Below, piece after piece: positions 14,944 through 26,907 of a DNA stretch of 64,000 nt. Where the stretch lies: NCBI RefSeq assembly GCF_000620625.1, contig NZ_JIAW01000007.1, forward strand, positions 62,001 to 126,000, written 5' to 3'. The position numbers and the translations under genes were made by a program. A model generated the notes under the pieces. It was not told the origin of the DNA. It did not search any database and saw only the letters and a list, made by a program, of their open reading frames with translations. Each line of letters begins with the position of its first letter. Positions within the stretch are counted from its first letter, which is position 1. Source of the DNA: Mycobacterium sp. URHB0044. GTDB taxonomy: Bacteria > Actinomycetota > Actinomycetes > Mycobacteriales > Mycobacteriaceae.

Positions 14944-14971
14944 TTCAACATTGAATATTTCAACGTTGAAA
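14944..14971. promoter_or_regulatory. Two palindromic operators for the second MarR protein
   Basis: TTCAACATTGAA (14944-14955) and TTTCAACGTTGAAA (14958-14971) share TTCAA-N2-TTGAA, with centres 15 bases apart. An imperfect copy (CTCAACGCTGAA) sits at 14898-14909 near the regulator's own start. They precede the transporter ATG at 14981 by only nine bases, so binding would block its promoter or early elongation. Confidence 0.65.
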
Positions 14972-14980
14972 GGTTGTCCG

Positions 14981-15916
14981 ATGTCGTCACGCGCCGGATC
15001 GACGACCCGAAACCGTGGCAGCGGCGTAGCGGGAGTGACCGCGCTGACCGCACTCGCTCCGGCGAGTTGGGGCACCACGTACCTGGTCACCACCGAGTTC
15101 CTCCCCCCGGGGTATCCGTTGACGTCCACCGTGATTCGTGCGCTGCCAGCGGGGCTGATCCTGCTCGCCGTCACGCGCAAGCTGCCGCACGGGCCGTGGC
15201 TCTGGCGCGCGTTGCTCCTGGGAACCCTCAACATCGGCGCGTTCAATGCGCTGCTGTTCGTCGCGGCCTATCGCCTGCCCGGCGGGGTCGCGGCGACCCT
15301 GACCTCGGTGCAGCCGATACTCGTCACCGGCCTCGCATTTGTGTTGCTCGGCGAGAAGCCCACCCGCTGGCGGCTCGGCTGGGCACTGGTGGGCGTCGCC
15401 GGTGTCGGGTTGATCGTCCTGCGCGGCCAGGTTTCCTTCGACCTGCTCGGCATTCTGGCCGCCATCGCAGGTGCCGGTTCGATGGCCGGCGGTGTCGTCC
15501 TCACCAAGCGTTGGGGACGTCCGGAAGGCGCAGGCGCAGTGACCATCGCCGGCTGGCAACTCACCGCAGGCGGTCTCGTGCTCGTCCCCCTCGCGCTCGC
15601 GTTCGAGGGGTTGCCGCCGGCAATGGATCTTCGCGCGATCGGCGGCTACGCGTGGCTGTGTGTCGTCGGGGCCCTGCTCACATACCCGATCTGGTTCCAC
15701 GGGATCGGCAGACTGTCCGTGGTCGCCGTTTCGTTTCTCCCGCTACTCTCGCCGACGGTTGCCACGATCCTGGGCTGGTTGTTCCTGCATCAAGCGCTAA
15801 CACCGTGGCAAGGCGTCGGATTCGTGCTCACGCTCACCGCCATCGCCGCCGCGCAGCTGACCCCCGACGTCATCCGCAACCTAGTTCGCACCCCCGCTGA
15901 CACCACAGGAGGATGA
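14981..15916 (+). CDS. EamA/DMT-superfamily transporter
   Basis: 311 residues from ATG 14981. About ten membrane helices arranged as two EamA repeats: the first begins ALTALAPASWGTTYLVTTEF, the second GILAAIAGAGSMAGGVVLTK. The motif PASWGTTY near the first helix is typical of RhaT/EamA exporters. Substrates of this family are small metabolites or drugs, usually exported by proton antiport. The SDR gene follows after three bases, so the two are cotranscribed and controlled by the divergent MarR protein. Confidence 0.87.
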   Translation: MSSRAGSTTRNRGSGVAGVTALTALAPASWGTTYLVTTEFLPPGYPLTSTVIRALPAGLILLAVTRKLPHGPWLWRALLLGTLNIGAFNALLFVAAYRLPGGVAATLTSVQPILVTGLAFVLLGEKPTRWRLGWALVGVAGVGLIVLRGQVSFDLLGILAAIAGAGSMAGGVVLTKRWGRPEGAGAVTIAGWQLTAGGLVLVPLALAFEGLPPAMDLRAIGGYAWLCVVGALLTYPIWFHGIGRLSVVAVSFLPLLSPTVATILGWLFLHQALTPWQGVGFVLTLTAIAAAQLTPDVIRNLVRTPADTTGG

Positions 15917-15919
15917 ACA

Positions 15920-16807
15920 GTGCCGCGCACAGTGTTGATCACGGGAGCAACCGGGACGGTGTCCACCGCACTGCTGAATGCGTTGGAGGGAGCCAAGTTA
16001 GACCTCCGCGCTCTCGTCCGAGACGAGTCGACGGCGGACGGGGTGCGCGAGCGGAACGCCGAGCTCGTCGTCGGTGATCTCGACGACCCACGGTCGCTGC
16101 CGCCCGCCTTCGACGGCGTGCAGGACGTGTGGCTGCTCACCCCGAACGGGCCGCGCGCTCCGGAGAACAACATGAACGCCGTCTGGGCCGCACGACAAGC
16201 CGGCGTGGAGCGCATCGTGCGATTGTCCGTCGTCGGCGCGGCCCACACCGCACCGAACCGCAGTGGCAGGTTGCACGCATTGTCCGACAGGGAGATTCAA
16301 GAGTGTGGGATGCGGTGGACGATCCTGCGTCCACACTGGTTCATGCAGAACCTGCTGAACGAGGCGGCCGACATCGCCGCCACCGGCACGTTCTCGTTGA
16401 ACATGGCCTCGGCACGGATCGGCATGATCGACGTACGGGACATCGCCGAGTGCGCGGCGCTCGTGCTTCTCGACGACCCGGACCGCCACCACGGCCAGAC
16501 GTACACGCTCACCGGCCCCCAGTCGCTGACCTTCGACGAGGTCGCCGACCACACGAGCCTCGCCCTCGGCAGGTCCATCAGCTACGTGCCGGTCAGCGAC
16601 GACGCCAAACGAATCACGTTGCAGGGCTACGGCGTCCCGACCTGGATCATCGACATGCTCGAGGAGTACGCGCAGGCCTACATCGGCGGCTGGGGCGACT
16701 TCACCACCGACACGGTCGCCCAACTTCTCGGCCGCCCGCCTCGCGGCATCGCCGACTTCGCCCGCGACCACGCCACAGCGTTGACCTCAGCTGTCGCAAG
16801 CCGCTGA
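15920..16807 (+). CDS. NmrA-like atypical short-chain dehydrogenase
   Basis: 295 residues from GTG 15920, with AGGAGG upstream. The Rossmann motif TVLITGATGTVSTALL is at the N-terminus and the dinucleotide-binding VVGDLDDPRSL follows. The segment MRWTILRPHWFMQNLLNEA is characteristic of NAD(P)H-binding NmrA/azoreductase-type atypical SDRs, which often act as quinone or NADPH sensors or reductases without the YxxxK catalytic pair. It is in an operon with the DMT transporter; together they look like a detoxification unit. Confidence 0.85.
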   Translation: MPRTVLITGATGTVSTALLNALEGAKLDLRALVRDESTADGVRERNAELVVGDLDDPRSLPPAFDGVQDVWLLTPNGPRAPENNMNAVWAARQAGVERIVRLSVVGAAHTAPNRSGRLHALSDREIQECGMRWTILRPHWFMQNLLNEAADIAATGTFSLNMASARIGMIDVRDIAECAALVLLDDPDRHHGQTYTLTGPQSLTFDEVADHTSLALGRSISYVPVSDDAKRITLQGYGVPTWIIDMLEEYAQAYIGGWGDFTTDTVAQLLGRPPRGIADFARDHATALTSAVASR

Positions 16808-16811
16808 CCCG

Positions 16812-17495
16812 CTAGCGCAACACCACGGCCGGATTGCCGCGGCGGCGGTACACCGTGCCGAACCGTGCGTCGATGCGCAGCCACGCCGGCAGCACGCGGA
16901 CCCGCACCACCTCGTCGGCGGCCACCGACTCGGGAGCGAACTCGTCGCCGCCCGTTCTGCCCTGCGGCAGGAATCTCATTGCGGTCAAAGCGAATACGCA
17001 GCGCATCGGGATGCCGACCTGCGTGTCGCCGGAACTGACGGCGACGACCTCCTGATCCAGCAACGATGCCGGCGGGCCATGCGCGCTACCGTGCTCCTTG
17101 GCCAGCGCGACGCCGCTTTGCGCGAGGTCGAGAACCGCACGGGCGGGCACGTCGTCGAGATGGACGAACCCGCTATCCGGTGGTAGCGCGCTGCGCCACG
17201 CCGAGTCCATGGCGAAGCCGGGGTCCACATAACCCGAGCGATCCATCTCGGGCAGCGCACGGGCCAGCGCGTCGGCTGCCACCGACAGGTCGGCGGGACG
17301 CACCGAACCGCCCACGACCCGGCTGGCGAGGACGTCGAACCCGGTGGCCACCCAGGCCACCACCTGCCCGCCTGGGCGCTCCCGCAACCGGATCACACTC
17401 GAATCGTCCAGGCGCAAGGCACTTTCGACGAACGTGGTGAGGTCTTCCCGGTGCGCGACGTCGTCGAGCCACAGCCCGCGCTCATGCGTGTTCAC
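16812..17495 (-). CDS. Conserved mycobacterial hypothetical (Rv2474c position)
   Basis: 227 residues from GTG 17495, overlapping the thioesterase stop in GTGA. No membrane segment or signal peptide. The N-terminal half contains VESALRLDDSSVIRLRERPG and WVATGFDVLASRVVGG; the middle has an actinobacterial DSGFVHLDDVPARAVLDLAQ stretch. Conserved as the last gene of the gdh-thioesterase unit in mycobacteria. I do not know its function; coupling to the thioesterase suggests a shared pathway. Confidence 0.8.
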   Translation of the reverse strand: MNTHERGLWLDDVAHREDLTTFVESALRLDDSSVIRLRERPGGQVVAWVATGFDVLASRVVGGSVRPADLSVAADALARALPEMDRSGYVDPGFAMDSAWRSALPPDSGFVHLDDVPARAVLDLAQSGVALAKEHGSAHGPPASLLDQEVVAVSSGDTQVGIPMRCVFALTAMRFLPQGRTGGDEFAPESVAADEVVRVRVLPAWLRIDARFGTVYRRRGNPAVVLR

Positions 17496-17905
17496 CGTTG
17501 GTAACGCTGCAGATACTCCCGGTGATGCGGCGCCAGCCGCACCAACTTCTGCGCCTCGATGTCGAACGCCGCCAACTGGCTCTCACCGATCACGGCCGGC
17601 TTCGAATCCGGATCGGCGAGCGCCGAGCGCACCTCGTAACCGAGGGTGAAGTCGACCGCACGCAGCCGGTTCACCCAAATGGTCACCTGCAGCGGCGAAT
17701 CCGCCAGTCGCAGCTGGCCCTTGTAGGTCACCTTCACCTCTGCGATCAGGAGCCCCGTCGTGGCGAAGTCGTCGGCGAACGGCTCGACCAGGAACGGGAC
17801 TCTGGCCTCCTCCAGGATGGTCACCATCGTCGCGTGGTTGACGTGCTGGTACATGTCGATGTCCGACCAGCGCACCGGCACCGGCGTGGTGAATCTCTCG
17901 GTCAA
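17492..17905 (-). CDS. Hotdog-fold acyl-CoA thioesterase
   Basis: 137 residues. The start is TTG 17905, overlapping the gdh stop as TTGA, with GGGGAC just upstream; longer in-frame starts would lie inside gdh. The hotdog signature [20 protein letters not shown] contains the catalytic aspartate and the HVNH motif of the 4-hydroxybenzoyl-CoA thioesterase/FcbC type. The family hydrolyses acyl-CoA thioesters; the substrate here is not known. The tight overlaps on both sides imply translational coupling from gdh onward. Confidence 0.88.
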   Translation of the reverse strand: MTERFTTPVPVRWSDIDMYQHVNHATMVTILEEARVPFLVEPFADDFATTGLLIAEVKVTYKGQLRLADSPLQVTIWVNRLRAVDFTLGYEVRSALADPDSKPAVIGESQLAAFDIEAQKLVRLAPHHREYLQRYQR

Positions 17906-20900
17906 GAAGACGTCCCCGTTCCGCTCGACCGCGTCATGCTGCGGATCTGGCGTGCCGCCACCGACAGGGTCGCGAGGTCGTGTTGACCTTCCGTGTAGAT
18001 CTCGGTGAGGGTGCGGCGCGCCCGCGCCACCCGCGAGCTGTTCGTCAGCTCCCATTCCTCGATCTTCTGTTCACCAGTCTCGTCGGGCTCGCCAACACCG
18101 AGCACGTCGAAGCACAGCGCCCGCAACGATCCGTAGATGTCGTCGCGAATCGCCAAGCGCGCCAACGAATGCCACCGGTCATCGCGGGCCAGCGCGGACA
18201 CGGCAGTGAGCAATCCGTCGGTACCGAGGTGGTCCATCAACGCGAAGTACGTGTCGGCGACCTCGGCCGGGTCGCGCTCCACGATGTCCGCGACGTCGAT
18301 GATGTCGAGCAGGCTGTACTGGTAGAGCCCACTGGCCACCATGTAGGCCAGATCCTCGGACACTCCCTTGTCGGTGAGCTCCTCCGTCTGCTTGGCGACG
18401 ATGTCGCGGTCGTCGCCGCGCAACCACTCCGACATCCGCGGCGTCAGGGCCGCCACCGTCGCGGCGAAGCGGTTCACCTCGGCGCCGACGGCCAGCGGCT
18501 GAGGACGGTAGTTGAGCAGCCAGCGGCCGGCACGGTCGATGAGGCGGCGCAGATCCAGCGTCATGCGGTCGGTCACCGAGACCGCAACCCCCGCAGCGCT
18601 CGCCGCCCTGATCTGATGCCACACCTCGCCGACGCGGAAGATCGCGTCGGTGGCGACGTAGCTGCGTACCGCGTCCAACGGCCCGACCCCGACGTCCTCG
18701 GTGATCCGGTAGGCGTAGCTGATGCCGCTAGTGTCGACCAGATCGTTGACGAGCATGGTGGTGACGATTTCCCGGCGCAGCTGATGGGTGCGTATCTCCG
18801 GCCCGAACCGGTCGCGCAGCTGGCGCGGGAAGTACTCGGGCAACCGGGCGGCGAAGACTTCCTGGTCGGGCAGCTCGCTGGCGAGCAGTTCGTCCTTCAA
18901 CGCCAGCTTGACGTGCGCCATCAACGTCGCGAGTTCGGGCGACGTCAGGCCGAGACCCGCTTCGCCGCGCCTGCGGATCTCCTTATCCGGCGGCAGCGCC
19001 TCCAACTCGCGGTTGAGGCCACGGTCCGCGATCAGATCCTTCATCTGGCGGGCGTGCACGGGGAGCAGCCCGGCCGCGTTGGCCCGGCTGGTGCCGAGCA
19101 GATCGTTCTGGGCGGCGTTGTCGTCGAGCACCAGACGTCCAACCTCGTCGGTCATCGACATCAGCAACTCGGTGCGTTCGTCGGCGCTCACCTTGCCCGC
19201 AGTGACCAACGAGTCAACGAGGATCTTGATGTTGACCTCGTGGTCGGAGCAGTCGACGCCCGCCGAGTTGTCCAGCGCGTCGGTGTTGACGTGTCCACCG
19301 GCGAGGTCGAACTCGATGCGCCCACGCTGCGTCACACCCAGGTTGCCGCCTTCGCCGATCACCTTGGCGCGCAGCTGGTTTCCGTTCACGCGCACGGTGT
19401 CGTTGGCGCGATCCCCGACGTCGGCGTCCGACTCCGTCTCGGCCTTGATGTACGTGCCGATGCCACCGTTGAAGAACAGGTCCACCGGCGCCAGCATGAT
19501 GGCCTTCATCAACGCGGGCGGCGTCATCTCGGTGGTGTCGGCTGGCAGGCCGAGGGCCTCGCGTACCTGCTTGCTGATCGCAATCGACTTCTGCTGCCTG
19601 CCGAACACGCCGCCGCCCTCGCTGATGAGGGCCCGGTCGTAGTCGTCCCAACTGGACCGCGGCAGCTCGAACATCCGCTTGCGCTCGTCCCAGGAGCGGG
19701 CGGCATCGGGATTCGGGTCGAGGAAGATGTGCCGGTGGTCGAAGGCCGCGACGAGCCGAATGTGCTTGGACAGCAACATGCCGTTGCCGAACACGTCACC
19801 GCTCATGTCGCCGACCCCAACGACGGTGAAGTCCTGCGACTGGGTGTCGATGCCCATCTCGCGGAAGTGCCGCTTGACCGATTCCCAGGCACCCTTGGCG
19901 GTGATGCCCATCGCCTTGTGGTCGTAGCCCACTGAACCGCCGGAGGCGAACGCGTCGCCCAGCCAGAACCCGTAGGACTTCGCGACGTCGTTGGCGATGT
20001 CGGAGAACGTGGCGGTGCCCTTGTCCGCGGCGACGACGAGGTAGGCGTCGTCGCCGTCTCGACGGACGACCCCGCCCGGCGCCACGACGGCACCGCTGGC
20101 GGTGTCGACGTTGTCGGTGATGTCGAGCAGCCCGCTGATGAACAAGCGGTAGCACGCCACGCCCTCGTTGCGTTGCGCGTCGCGGTCGACCGCGGCATCG
20201 CCGGTCGGCGCGGGCGGCGACTTCAGGACGAAGCCGCCCTTGGCGCCGACGGGCACGATGACGGCGTTCTTCACGGCCTGCGCCTTGACGAGGCCGAGGA
20301 TTTCGGTGCGGAAGTCCTCGCGACGGTCCGACCAGCGCAGTCCACCCCGCGCGACGTTGCCGAACCGCAGGTGCACGCCCTCGACCCGCGGCGAGTAGAC
20401 GAAGATCTCGTATTTCGGTCGGGGCAGCGGCAATTCGTCGATGAGGCCCGGATTGAGCTTGACCGACAGTACGTTCTGCTCGCGCGCCGAACCGGAACGG
20501 GTGACGAAGTAGTTGGTGCGCAATGTCGCCTGGATCATCGAGGCGAAGGCGCGGAGCACGCGGTCGGTGTCAAGGCCGACCAACGCGTCGATGCCTGCGG
20601 CGACGGCGGCTGCGGCGGCGGAGGCGTCGTGCTCCGCATCCTCCGACGGGTCGAACAGCGCCTCGAACAACTCGACCAGCGAGCGCGCCGTGGCGGGGTT
20701 GGCGTTGACCACCGTCTCGATGTACGACTGACTGTACGGAAAACCAGCCTGCCGCAAGTACTTTGCGTAGCTGCGCAGCACGGTCACCTGCTGCCAGGTC
20801 AACCCCGCCCGCAGCACCAGCTCGTTGAACCGGTCGATCTCGACGCGACCCTGCCAAATCGCGGTGACGGCGTCGGCGAAGAGGGCCGCGGTGGCTTGGC

Positions 20901-22785
20901 GCGCCGCGGCGTCGTGTTCCTCCCGAATGACCTGCTGCGCGGAGATCTTGAACTGATAGATCCACACCGGCAGGCCATCGCGCCGGGCCACGGTGAAGGG
21001 CCGCTCCTCGAGCACCACGACGCCCATCGACTGCAACATCGGCAGCAGCTCGCTCAGGGATGCGGATCGTCCACCCAGATACCAGGTGAGCTGGGCGGTC
21101 TGGCCCTCCTCGCCCTCGGAGAACATCAGCTTGACCGAATTGTCTTGCAGCTCTTCGATGATCGCGATGTCAGCGATGGCGTCCAGTGGACTGAAGGCCT
21201 GCTTGTAGACCTCGGGGAACGCCGCGGCGTAGTGCTCGGCCTCGACCTGACCGATCGATCCCGACTTCACCGCACCGATCAACCGGTCGCCCCATGTGCG
21301 TGACGCTTCGGTCAGCAGACCCTGGATCCTGGTCTCGTTCTCCATCGACGTGTCGACATCGGCGGGACGCGACCCCTCCGGTAGCCGGACGGTGAAATGC
21401 ACGACCGCCCAGGGCGATTCGCTAACCCGGGCGGTGTACTCGATGCTCACGCCGCCGAGCTCGCGGACCAGGATGTCCTGCATCTGCAGCCTCACGGCGG
21501 TGGTGTAGCGGTCGCGCGGCAGATACACCAGACAGGACACGAAGTGGGCGAGCTGATCGGCCCGCAGGAACAGCAGTGCGCGCCTCCGCGAGCCCAGGTC
21601 GACGACCGCCTTGGCCATCTCCAGCAGATCCTGCGCGCCGAGCGCGAACAGCTCCGAACGCGGAATGGTCTGGATGATGTCGAGCAGCAGTTGGCCGGGA
21701 TGGCCTGGCTCGCCCTGCGCCAACGCCAGGGCTTCCGTCACCCGCCGGGAGATCAGCGGGATCTCGAGCACGTTGGCGTTCGACGCGGCCACGGTGAACA
21801 GCCCGACGAATCGGTGCTCGACGACCTGCCCGCCCGAGTCACCTCTCTGCTGCCCGCCGGCAGATTCCCGGACCACCACGATGTACGGGTACGCGCCGTA
21901 GCGCAGGAAGCTCGGCATCGTCGCCTGCGCGAGCACCAGCAGGTCGTCGGGTCCCGTCAGCTGCGGCAGCACGTCGGTGCGCAACCGGAGCACCCCGAGG
22001 CGGCTGGACGGTTCCACGGACGCGGACCCATCGCGCACGACGCAGCGCTGATAGCCCAGCAGCACGAAGTGGCCGTCGGCCAGCCAGCGCAGCAGCGCGG
22101 CGACGTCGCGGCGGTCATAACTGGGAAAGTGGCTGCCGTGGTCGGCGTCCAACGCGTTGGCCAGACCGACGAGGGTGGCGTTCAGCGAGGCTCCGTCGAG
22201 CGCCACCTGCCGCGCGTCGGCGAGCACTTTGGGCAGCAGGTCCGCGGCCTCACTGACCGAAGCGGCATTGGCCGACGGTGACAGCGCGACGTGGATCCAC
22301 GTCTCGTCGATACCGTCGCGGGGAGCGTCGGGGTCGGCCACGGGCCGCATCTCGACGACCTCACCCGCCGGGTCGCGACGCACCCGGAACACGGGGTTCA
22401 TGATCGCCACGTAGGCCACGCCGAGCCGGTGCAGCAGCACCGTGACGGAGTCCATCAGCATCGCACTCTGATCGGTGACCAGCTGAAGCGCGGGCCCGAA
22501 CCCGGCGGCGTCATCCGTGCCGTACACCGCGACGTTGGTCTGTCCGATCGACCGCTGCCCACCCACGCGACCATGGGCGGCCAGCATCGCCGGCGTCACC
22601 AGCCTGCCGATGATCGACTGTCCCATCGGTGCGGTCACCGCCGAGTCGGCGGCGGGCGAATCACCGTGCGGGCCTTGATAGGTCTCGAGGTACGCCCTGG
22701 CGAGGCGAGCCGTGCCGTCCTGACTCAGGACCGTCGTATTGGCGGATCCGTCGAAGTTCTGGCCGCTCCGCGGATTCACCGTCAT
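17902..22785 (-). CDS. gdh: NAD-specific glutamate dehydrogenase, large type
   Basis: 1627 residues from ATG 22785, with an AGGAG ribosome binding site. The roughly 180-kDa class of glutamate dehydrogenase, converting glutamate to 2-oxoglutarate and ammonia with NAD. The long N-terminal part carries ACT-like regulatory segments (around residues 80-480). The catalytic centre includes [20 protein letters not shown] followed by [20 protein letters not shown], with the glutamate-binding lysines, and the NAD-binding core [20 protein letters not shown]. In mycobacteria this enzyme is inhibited by the FHA protein GarA (established knowledge). Heads a unit with the thioesterase and the 16812 gene. 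Confidence 0.97.
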   Translation of the reverse strand: MTVNPRSGQNFDGSANTTVLSQDGTARLARAYLETYQGPHGDSPAADSAVTAPMGQSIIGRLVTPAMLAAHGRVGGQRSIGQTNVAVYGTDDAAGFGPALQLVTDQSAMLMDSVTVLLHRLGVAYVAIMNPVFRVRRDPAGEVVEMRPVADPDAPRDGIDETWIHVALSPSANAASVSEAADLLPKVLADARQVALDGASLNATLVGLANALDADHGSHFPSYDRRDVAALLRWLADGHFVLLGYQRCVVRDGSASVEPSSRLGVLRLRTDVLPQLTGPDDLLVLAQATMPSFLRYGAYPYIVVVRESAGGQQRGDSGGQVVEHRFVGLFTVAASNANVLEIPLISRRVTEALALAQGEPGHPGQLLLDIIQTIPRSELFALGAQDLLEMAKAVVDLGSRRRALLFLRADQLAHFVSCLVYLPRDRYTTAVRLQMQDILVRELGGVSIEYTARVSESPWAVVHFTVRLPEGSRPADVDTSMENETRIQGLLTEASRTWGDRLIGAVKSGSIGQVEAEHYAAAFPEVYKQAFSPLDAIADIAIIEELQDNSVKLMFSEGEEGQTAQLTWYLGGRSASLSELLPMLQSMGVVVLEERPFTVARRDGLPVWIYQFKISAQQVIREEHDAAARQATAALFADAVTAIWQGRVEIDRFNELVLRAGLTWQQVTVLRSYAKYLRQAGFPYSQSYIETVVNANPATARSLVELFEALFDPSEDAEHDASAAAAAVAAGIDALVGLDTDRVLRAFASMIQATLRTNYFVTRSGSAREQNVLSVKLNPGLIDELPLPRPKYEIFVYSPRVEGVHLRFGNVARGGLRWSDRREDFRTEILGLVKAQAVKNAVIVPVGAKGGFVLKSPPAPTGDAAVDRDAQRNEGVACYRLFISGLLDITDNVDTASGAVVAPGGVVRRDGDDAYLVVAADKGTATFSDIANDVAKSYGFWLGDAFASGGSVGYDHKAMGITAKGAWESVKRHFREMGIDTQSQDFTVVGVGDMSGDVFGNGMLLSKHIRLVAAFDHRHIFLDPNPDAARSWDERKRMFELPRSSWDDYDRALISEGGGVFGRQQKSIAISKQVREALGLPADTTEMTPPALMKAIMLAPVDLFFNGGIGTYIKAETESDADVGDRANDTVRVNGNQLRAKVIGEGGNLGVTQRGRIEFDLAGGHVNTDALDNSAGVDCSDHEVNIKILVDSLVTAGKVSADERTELLMSMTDEVGRLVLDDNAAQNDLLGTSRANAAGLLPVHARQMKDLIADRGLNRELEALPPDKEIRRRGEAGLGLTSPELATLMAHVKLALKDELLASELPDQEVFAARLPEYFPRQLRDRFGPEIRTHQLRREIVTTMLVNDLVDTSGISYAYRITEDVGVGPLDAVRSYVATDAIFRVGEVWHQIRAASAAGVAVSVTDRMTLDLRRLIDRAGRWLLNYRPQPLAVGAEVNRFAATVAALTPRMSEWLRGDDRDIVAKQTEELTDKGVSEDLAYMVASGLYQYSLLDIIDVADIVERDPAEVADTYFALMDHLGTDGLLTAVSALARDDRWHSLARLAIRDDIYGSLRALCFDVLGVGEPDETGEQKIEEWELTNSSRVARARRTLTEIYTEGQHDLATLSVAARQIRSMTRSSGTGTSS

Positions 22786-22894
22786 ACCGATCGCTCCTGA
22801 CTCACAACCCCCGCACCGACATTGGCACGCAGATGCGAGACTAGCCGTGTCGGGAGTCGCTCTACCCCTACCCCGCCGGATCAGCCCCGCCGGA

Positions 22895-24571
<1,677 letters not shown>

Positions 24572-24636
24572 GCCGTGATGTTGCCTTTCGCTTCGCGAGA
24601 ACTGCTCGGCCCCATCCTAGGCGTGACCGATCGGGG

Positions 24637-25116
24637 TCAAGCCGACAGTGGCAGCCCCAGGGCAGCGTCCTCGTGTTCGTCGTCTTCTTCGTCTTCGCCG
24701 TCGTCGTCCGCATCTGCGTCGATGACGGTGGTGGGCTCTATGGGCTCTTCGTCGACGGTCCGCTTCGGATGCTCGATCCGCGCGATGCTTCGCGCCAGAT
24801 CCGGCCCCACCGCGGTGGCCCGCACCTCGACCGACGAGCGCCGGATGCCCTCGCGGTCGTCGTACTCGCTGGTGTAGACGTGACCCACCACGATCACCGG
24901 GTCCCCCTTGGTGAGTGACGCGCTCGCGCCGGTGACCAGGCGGCCCCAGCAGCTCACCGAGACGAACAACGTGTTCCCGGCCTCCCATGTTCCGTCGGCC
25001 GTGCGGCGGCGCGAGTTGCTCGCGACGCGGAACTTGACGACATCCTGATCGCCGACGCGGCGGTGGATCGGGTCGTTGACGATGTTGCCAACCACGGTGA
25101 ACGGTGTCTCGAACAT
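24637..25116 (-). CDS. Single-stranded DNA-binding-like protein (SsbB type)
   Basis: 159 residues from ATG 25116; GAAAGGAA lies eight bases upstream. An OB fold runs from FETPFTVVGNIVNDPIHRRV through the WEAGNTLFVSVSCWGRLVTG strand to VIVVGHVYTSEYDDR. The acidic tail (ADADDDGEDEEDDEHEDAAL) is longer than in the housekeeping SSB, and the typical C-terminal DDDIPF is missing; the end is GLPLSA. This matches the second mycobacterial SSB (Rv2478c position) rather than the replicative one beside rpsF. A role in recombination or recovery from hypoxia is suggested for such paralogues but is not shown here. Confidence 0.85.
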   Translation of the reverse strand: MFETPFTVVGNIVNDPIHRRVGDQDVVKFRVASNSRRRTADGTWEAGNTLFVSVSCWGRLVTGASASLTKGDPVIVVGHVYTSEYDDREGIRRSSVEVRATAVGPDLARSIARIEHPKRTVDEEPIEPTTVIDADADDDGEDEEDDEHEDAALGLPLSA

Positions 25117-25284
25117 TGCGATTCCTTTCGTATGCGGCGACGCGGTGCGCATCGGCCGGTGCGACCACTGGACCGCGCGGCGCCGACGCCGGGCGGCGGC
25201 ACCGACGTCGACGGCACGAGGGCTGTGGATGAAATCGGCTCTGTGGACGAGCGGTGATACCTGTCGCCCGCTAGGTTTGTCGGC

Positions 25285-26907
25285 ATGACGGTGTGGATCA
25301 GCCGCCGCGACGGCGCCGAAACCCAGGCCGACCTGGACACGAGCACGCGCAGCGATGGCGCCCTTGCCGGGATCCGGCTGGCAGTCAAGGACAACGTCGA
25401 CGTCGCGGGACTGCCGACGACCGCGGCCTGCCCCGAGTTCGCCTATGCCCCGGACCGCGACGCGGCATCGGTCGCGGCCCTGCGCGCTGCGGGAGCGGTC
25501 GTGGTCGGCAAGACGAATCTCGACCAGTTCGCCACCGGACTCGTCGGCACCCGGTCGCCGCACGGCGCAGTGCCCGACAGCCGCAGGCCCGACTACATCA
25601 GCGGCGGCTCCAGCTCGGGTTCGGCGGTGGCGGTGGCCAGCGGTGAGGCCGACATCGCCATCGGCACCGACACCGCCGGTTCGGGCCGGGTGCCCGCCGG
25701 CCTGCAGGGCATCGTGGGCATCAAGCCCACGTTCGGCGTCGTCAGCACCGACGGCGTCGTGCCCGCATGCGAGTCCTACGACTGCGTCACGATCTTCGCC
25801 CGCGACCTGCAGCTCGCCAACCGCGCGATGGGCGTGCTGGCCGCGGGCGCGCCGCAGCGGCCGTGGCCGGCCGACGCGAAGCTGGCGGCGCCGCCCAACC
25901 CCGTCGTCGCCGTGCCAGCCGAGCTACCCGAACTCGACGAGGTCTGGCGTGCGGCCTTCGACACCGCGGTCCGCACACTGACCGACGCCGGCGCCCGCGT
26001 CGTCACCGTCGACGTCGCACCGTTCCTGGCCGCAGCCAAGCTGCTGTACGACGGCGCCCTGGTCAGCGAAAGGTACGCGGCGGTGGGCGAATTCATCGAC
26101 GCACACCCCGACGCCACACTCGACCCCACGGTCGGGAAGATCATCACCGGGGCGCGGGACGTGCCCGCCCACCGACTGGTCCGCGACCGCCGCGAGGTGC
26201 AGCGGCTTCGCGACGTGGCGATGGCGTCCCTCGACGGCGTCGACGCACTCCTGGTGCCGACCGCGCCGATGCACCCGAGCCTCGCCGACGTCGCCGCTGA
26301 CCCCATCGGAGTGAACTCCCGGATGGGGACGTACACGAACTTCTGCAATCTGTTCGACATGTGCGCGGTGTCGGTGCCCGCGGGTATGGCGGGTGACGCC
26401 CAGTTCGGGGTCACCGTGCTGGCCCGGGCATTCGACGACGCCGTCGCGCTCGACATCGCGGCGCTGGTGTCCGGAGTAGAGGCGCCGCAGGAGGCGTGGC
26501 CGGTCGCCGCGGCGGAGGTCACCGACGTCGTCGTGTTCGGCGCGCACCTGCGCGGGGGGCCGTTGGTGCATCAGCTCACGGACCTCGGTGCGCGCTGGGC
26601 GGGCGAGCTCACCACGTCGGCGCGCTACCGGATGACGCTGCTGGCGTCGACGCCGCCCAAACCCGCGATCACCCGGATGCCCTCCGGCGGCGCCGCGCTG
26701 AAGGCGCATCGGTGGCTGCTCTCCCCCGCCGCGCTGGGTCGCTTCCTGGTCGGCCTGCCCGCGCCGATGCAACTTGGCAAGGTGGAGTTCGACGACGGCA
26801 CCTGGCGAACGTCGTTCGGGTGTGACGGCGCCGCGGCCGACGCGGGCGTCGACATCAGCCGGTACGGCGGCTGGGCGGCAGCGGTGGCTGCCGGCGCGGT
26901 GAGCTAG
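25285..26907 (+). CDS. atzF: Allophanate hydrolase (AtzF type)
   Basis: 540 residues from ATG 25285; TAGGTT seven bases before it indicates a leaderless transcript. The amidase-signature domain has Lys35 in AVKDNVDVAG and the Ser-cisSer-Ser triad in YISGGSSSGSAVAVASGE and GTDTAGSGRVPAGLQG. The C-terminal domain (from about residue 410, FGAHLRGGPLVHQL) is the one specific to allophanate hydrolases, which cleave allophanate into two ammonia and two CO2. A urea carboxylase gene is expected nearby but none is in the window. Convergent with the CtaG-like gene, sharing CTAG at the stops. Confidence 0.88.
   Translation: MTVWISRRDGAETQADLDTSTRSDGALAGIRLAVKDNVDVAGLPTTAACPEFAYAPDRDAASVAALRAAGAVVVGKTNLDQFATGLVGTRSPHGAVPDSRRPDYISGGSSSGSAVAVASGEADIAIGTDTAGSGRVPAGLQGIVGIKPTFGVVSTDGVVPACESYDCVTIFARDLQLANRAMGVLAAGAPQRPWPADAKLAAPPNPVVAVPAELPELDEVWRAAFDTAVRTLTDAGARVVTVDVAPFLAAAKLLYDGALVSERYAAVGEFIDAHPDATLDPTVGKIITGARDVPAHRLVRDRREVQRLRDVAMASLDGVDALLVPTAPMHPSLADVAADPIGVNSRMGTYTNFCNLFDMCAVSVPAGMAGDAQFGVTVLARAFDDAVALDIAALVSGVEAPQEAWPVAAAEVTDVVVFGAHLRGGPLVHQLTDLGARWAGELTTSARYRMTLLASTPPKPAITRMPSGGAALKAHRWLLSPAALGRFLVGLPAPMQLGKVEFDDGTWRTSFGCDGAAADAGVDISRYGGWAAAVAAGAVS

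Noticed and set aside
17906..18055. N-terminal extension of the thioesterase
   Set aside because: The longer open frame lies inside gdh and has low-complexity sequence; the TTG at the gdh stop fits the hotdog family length.
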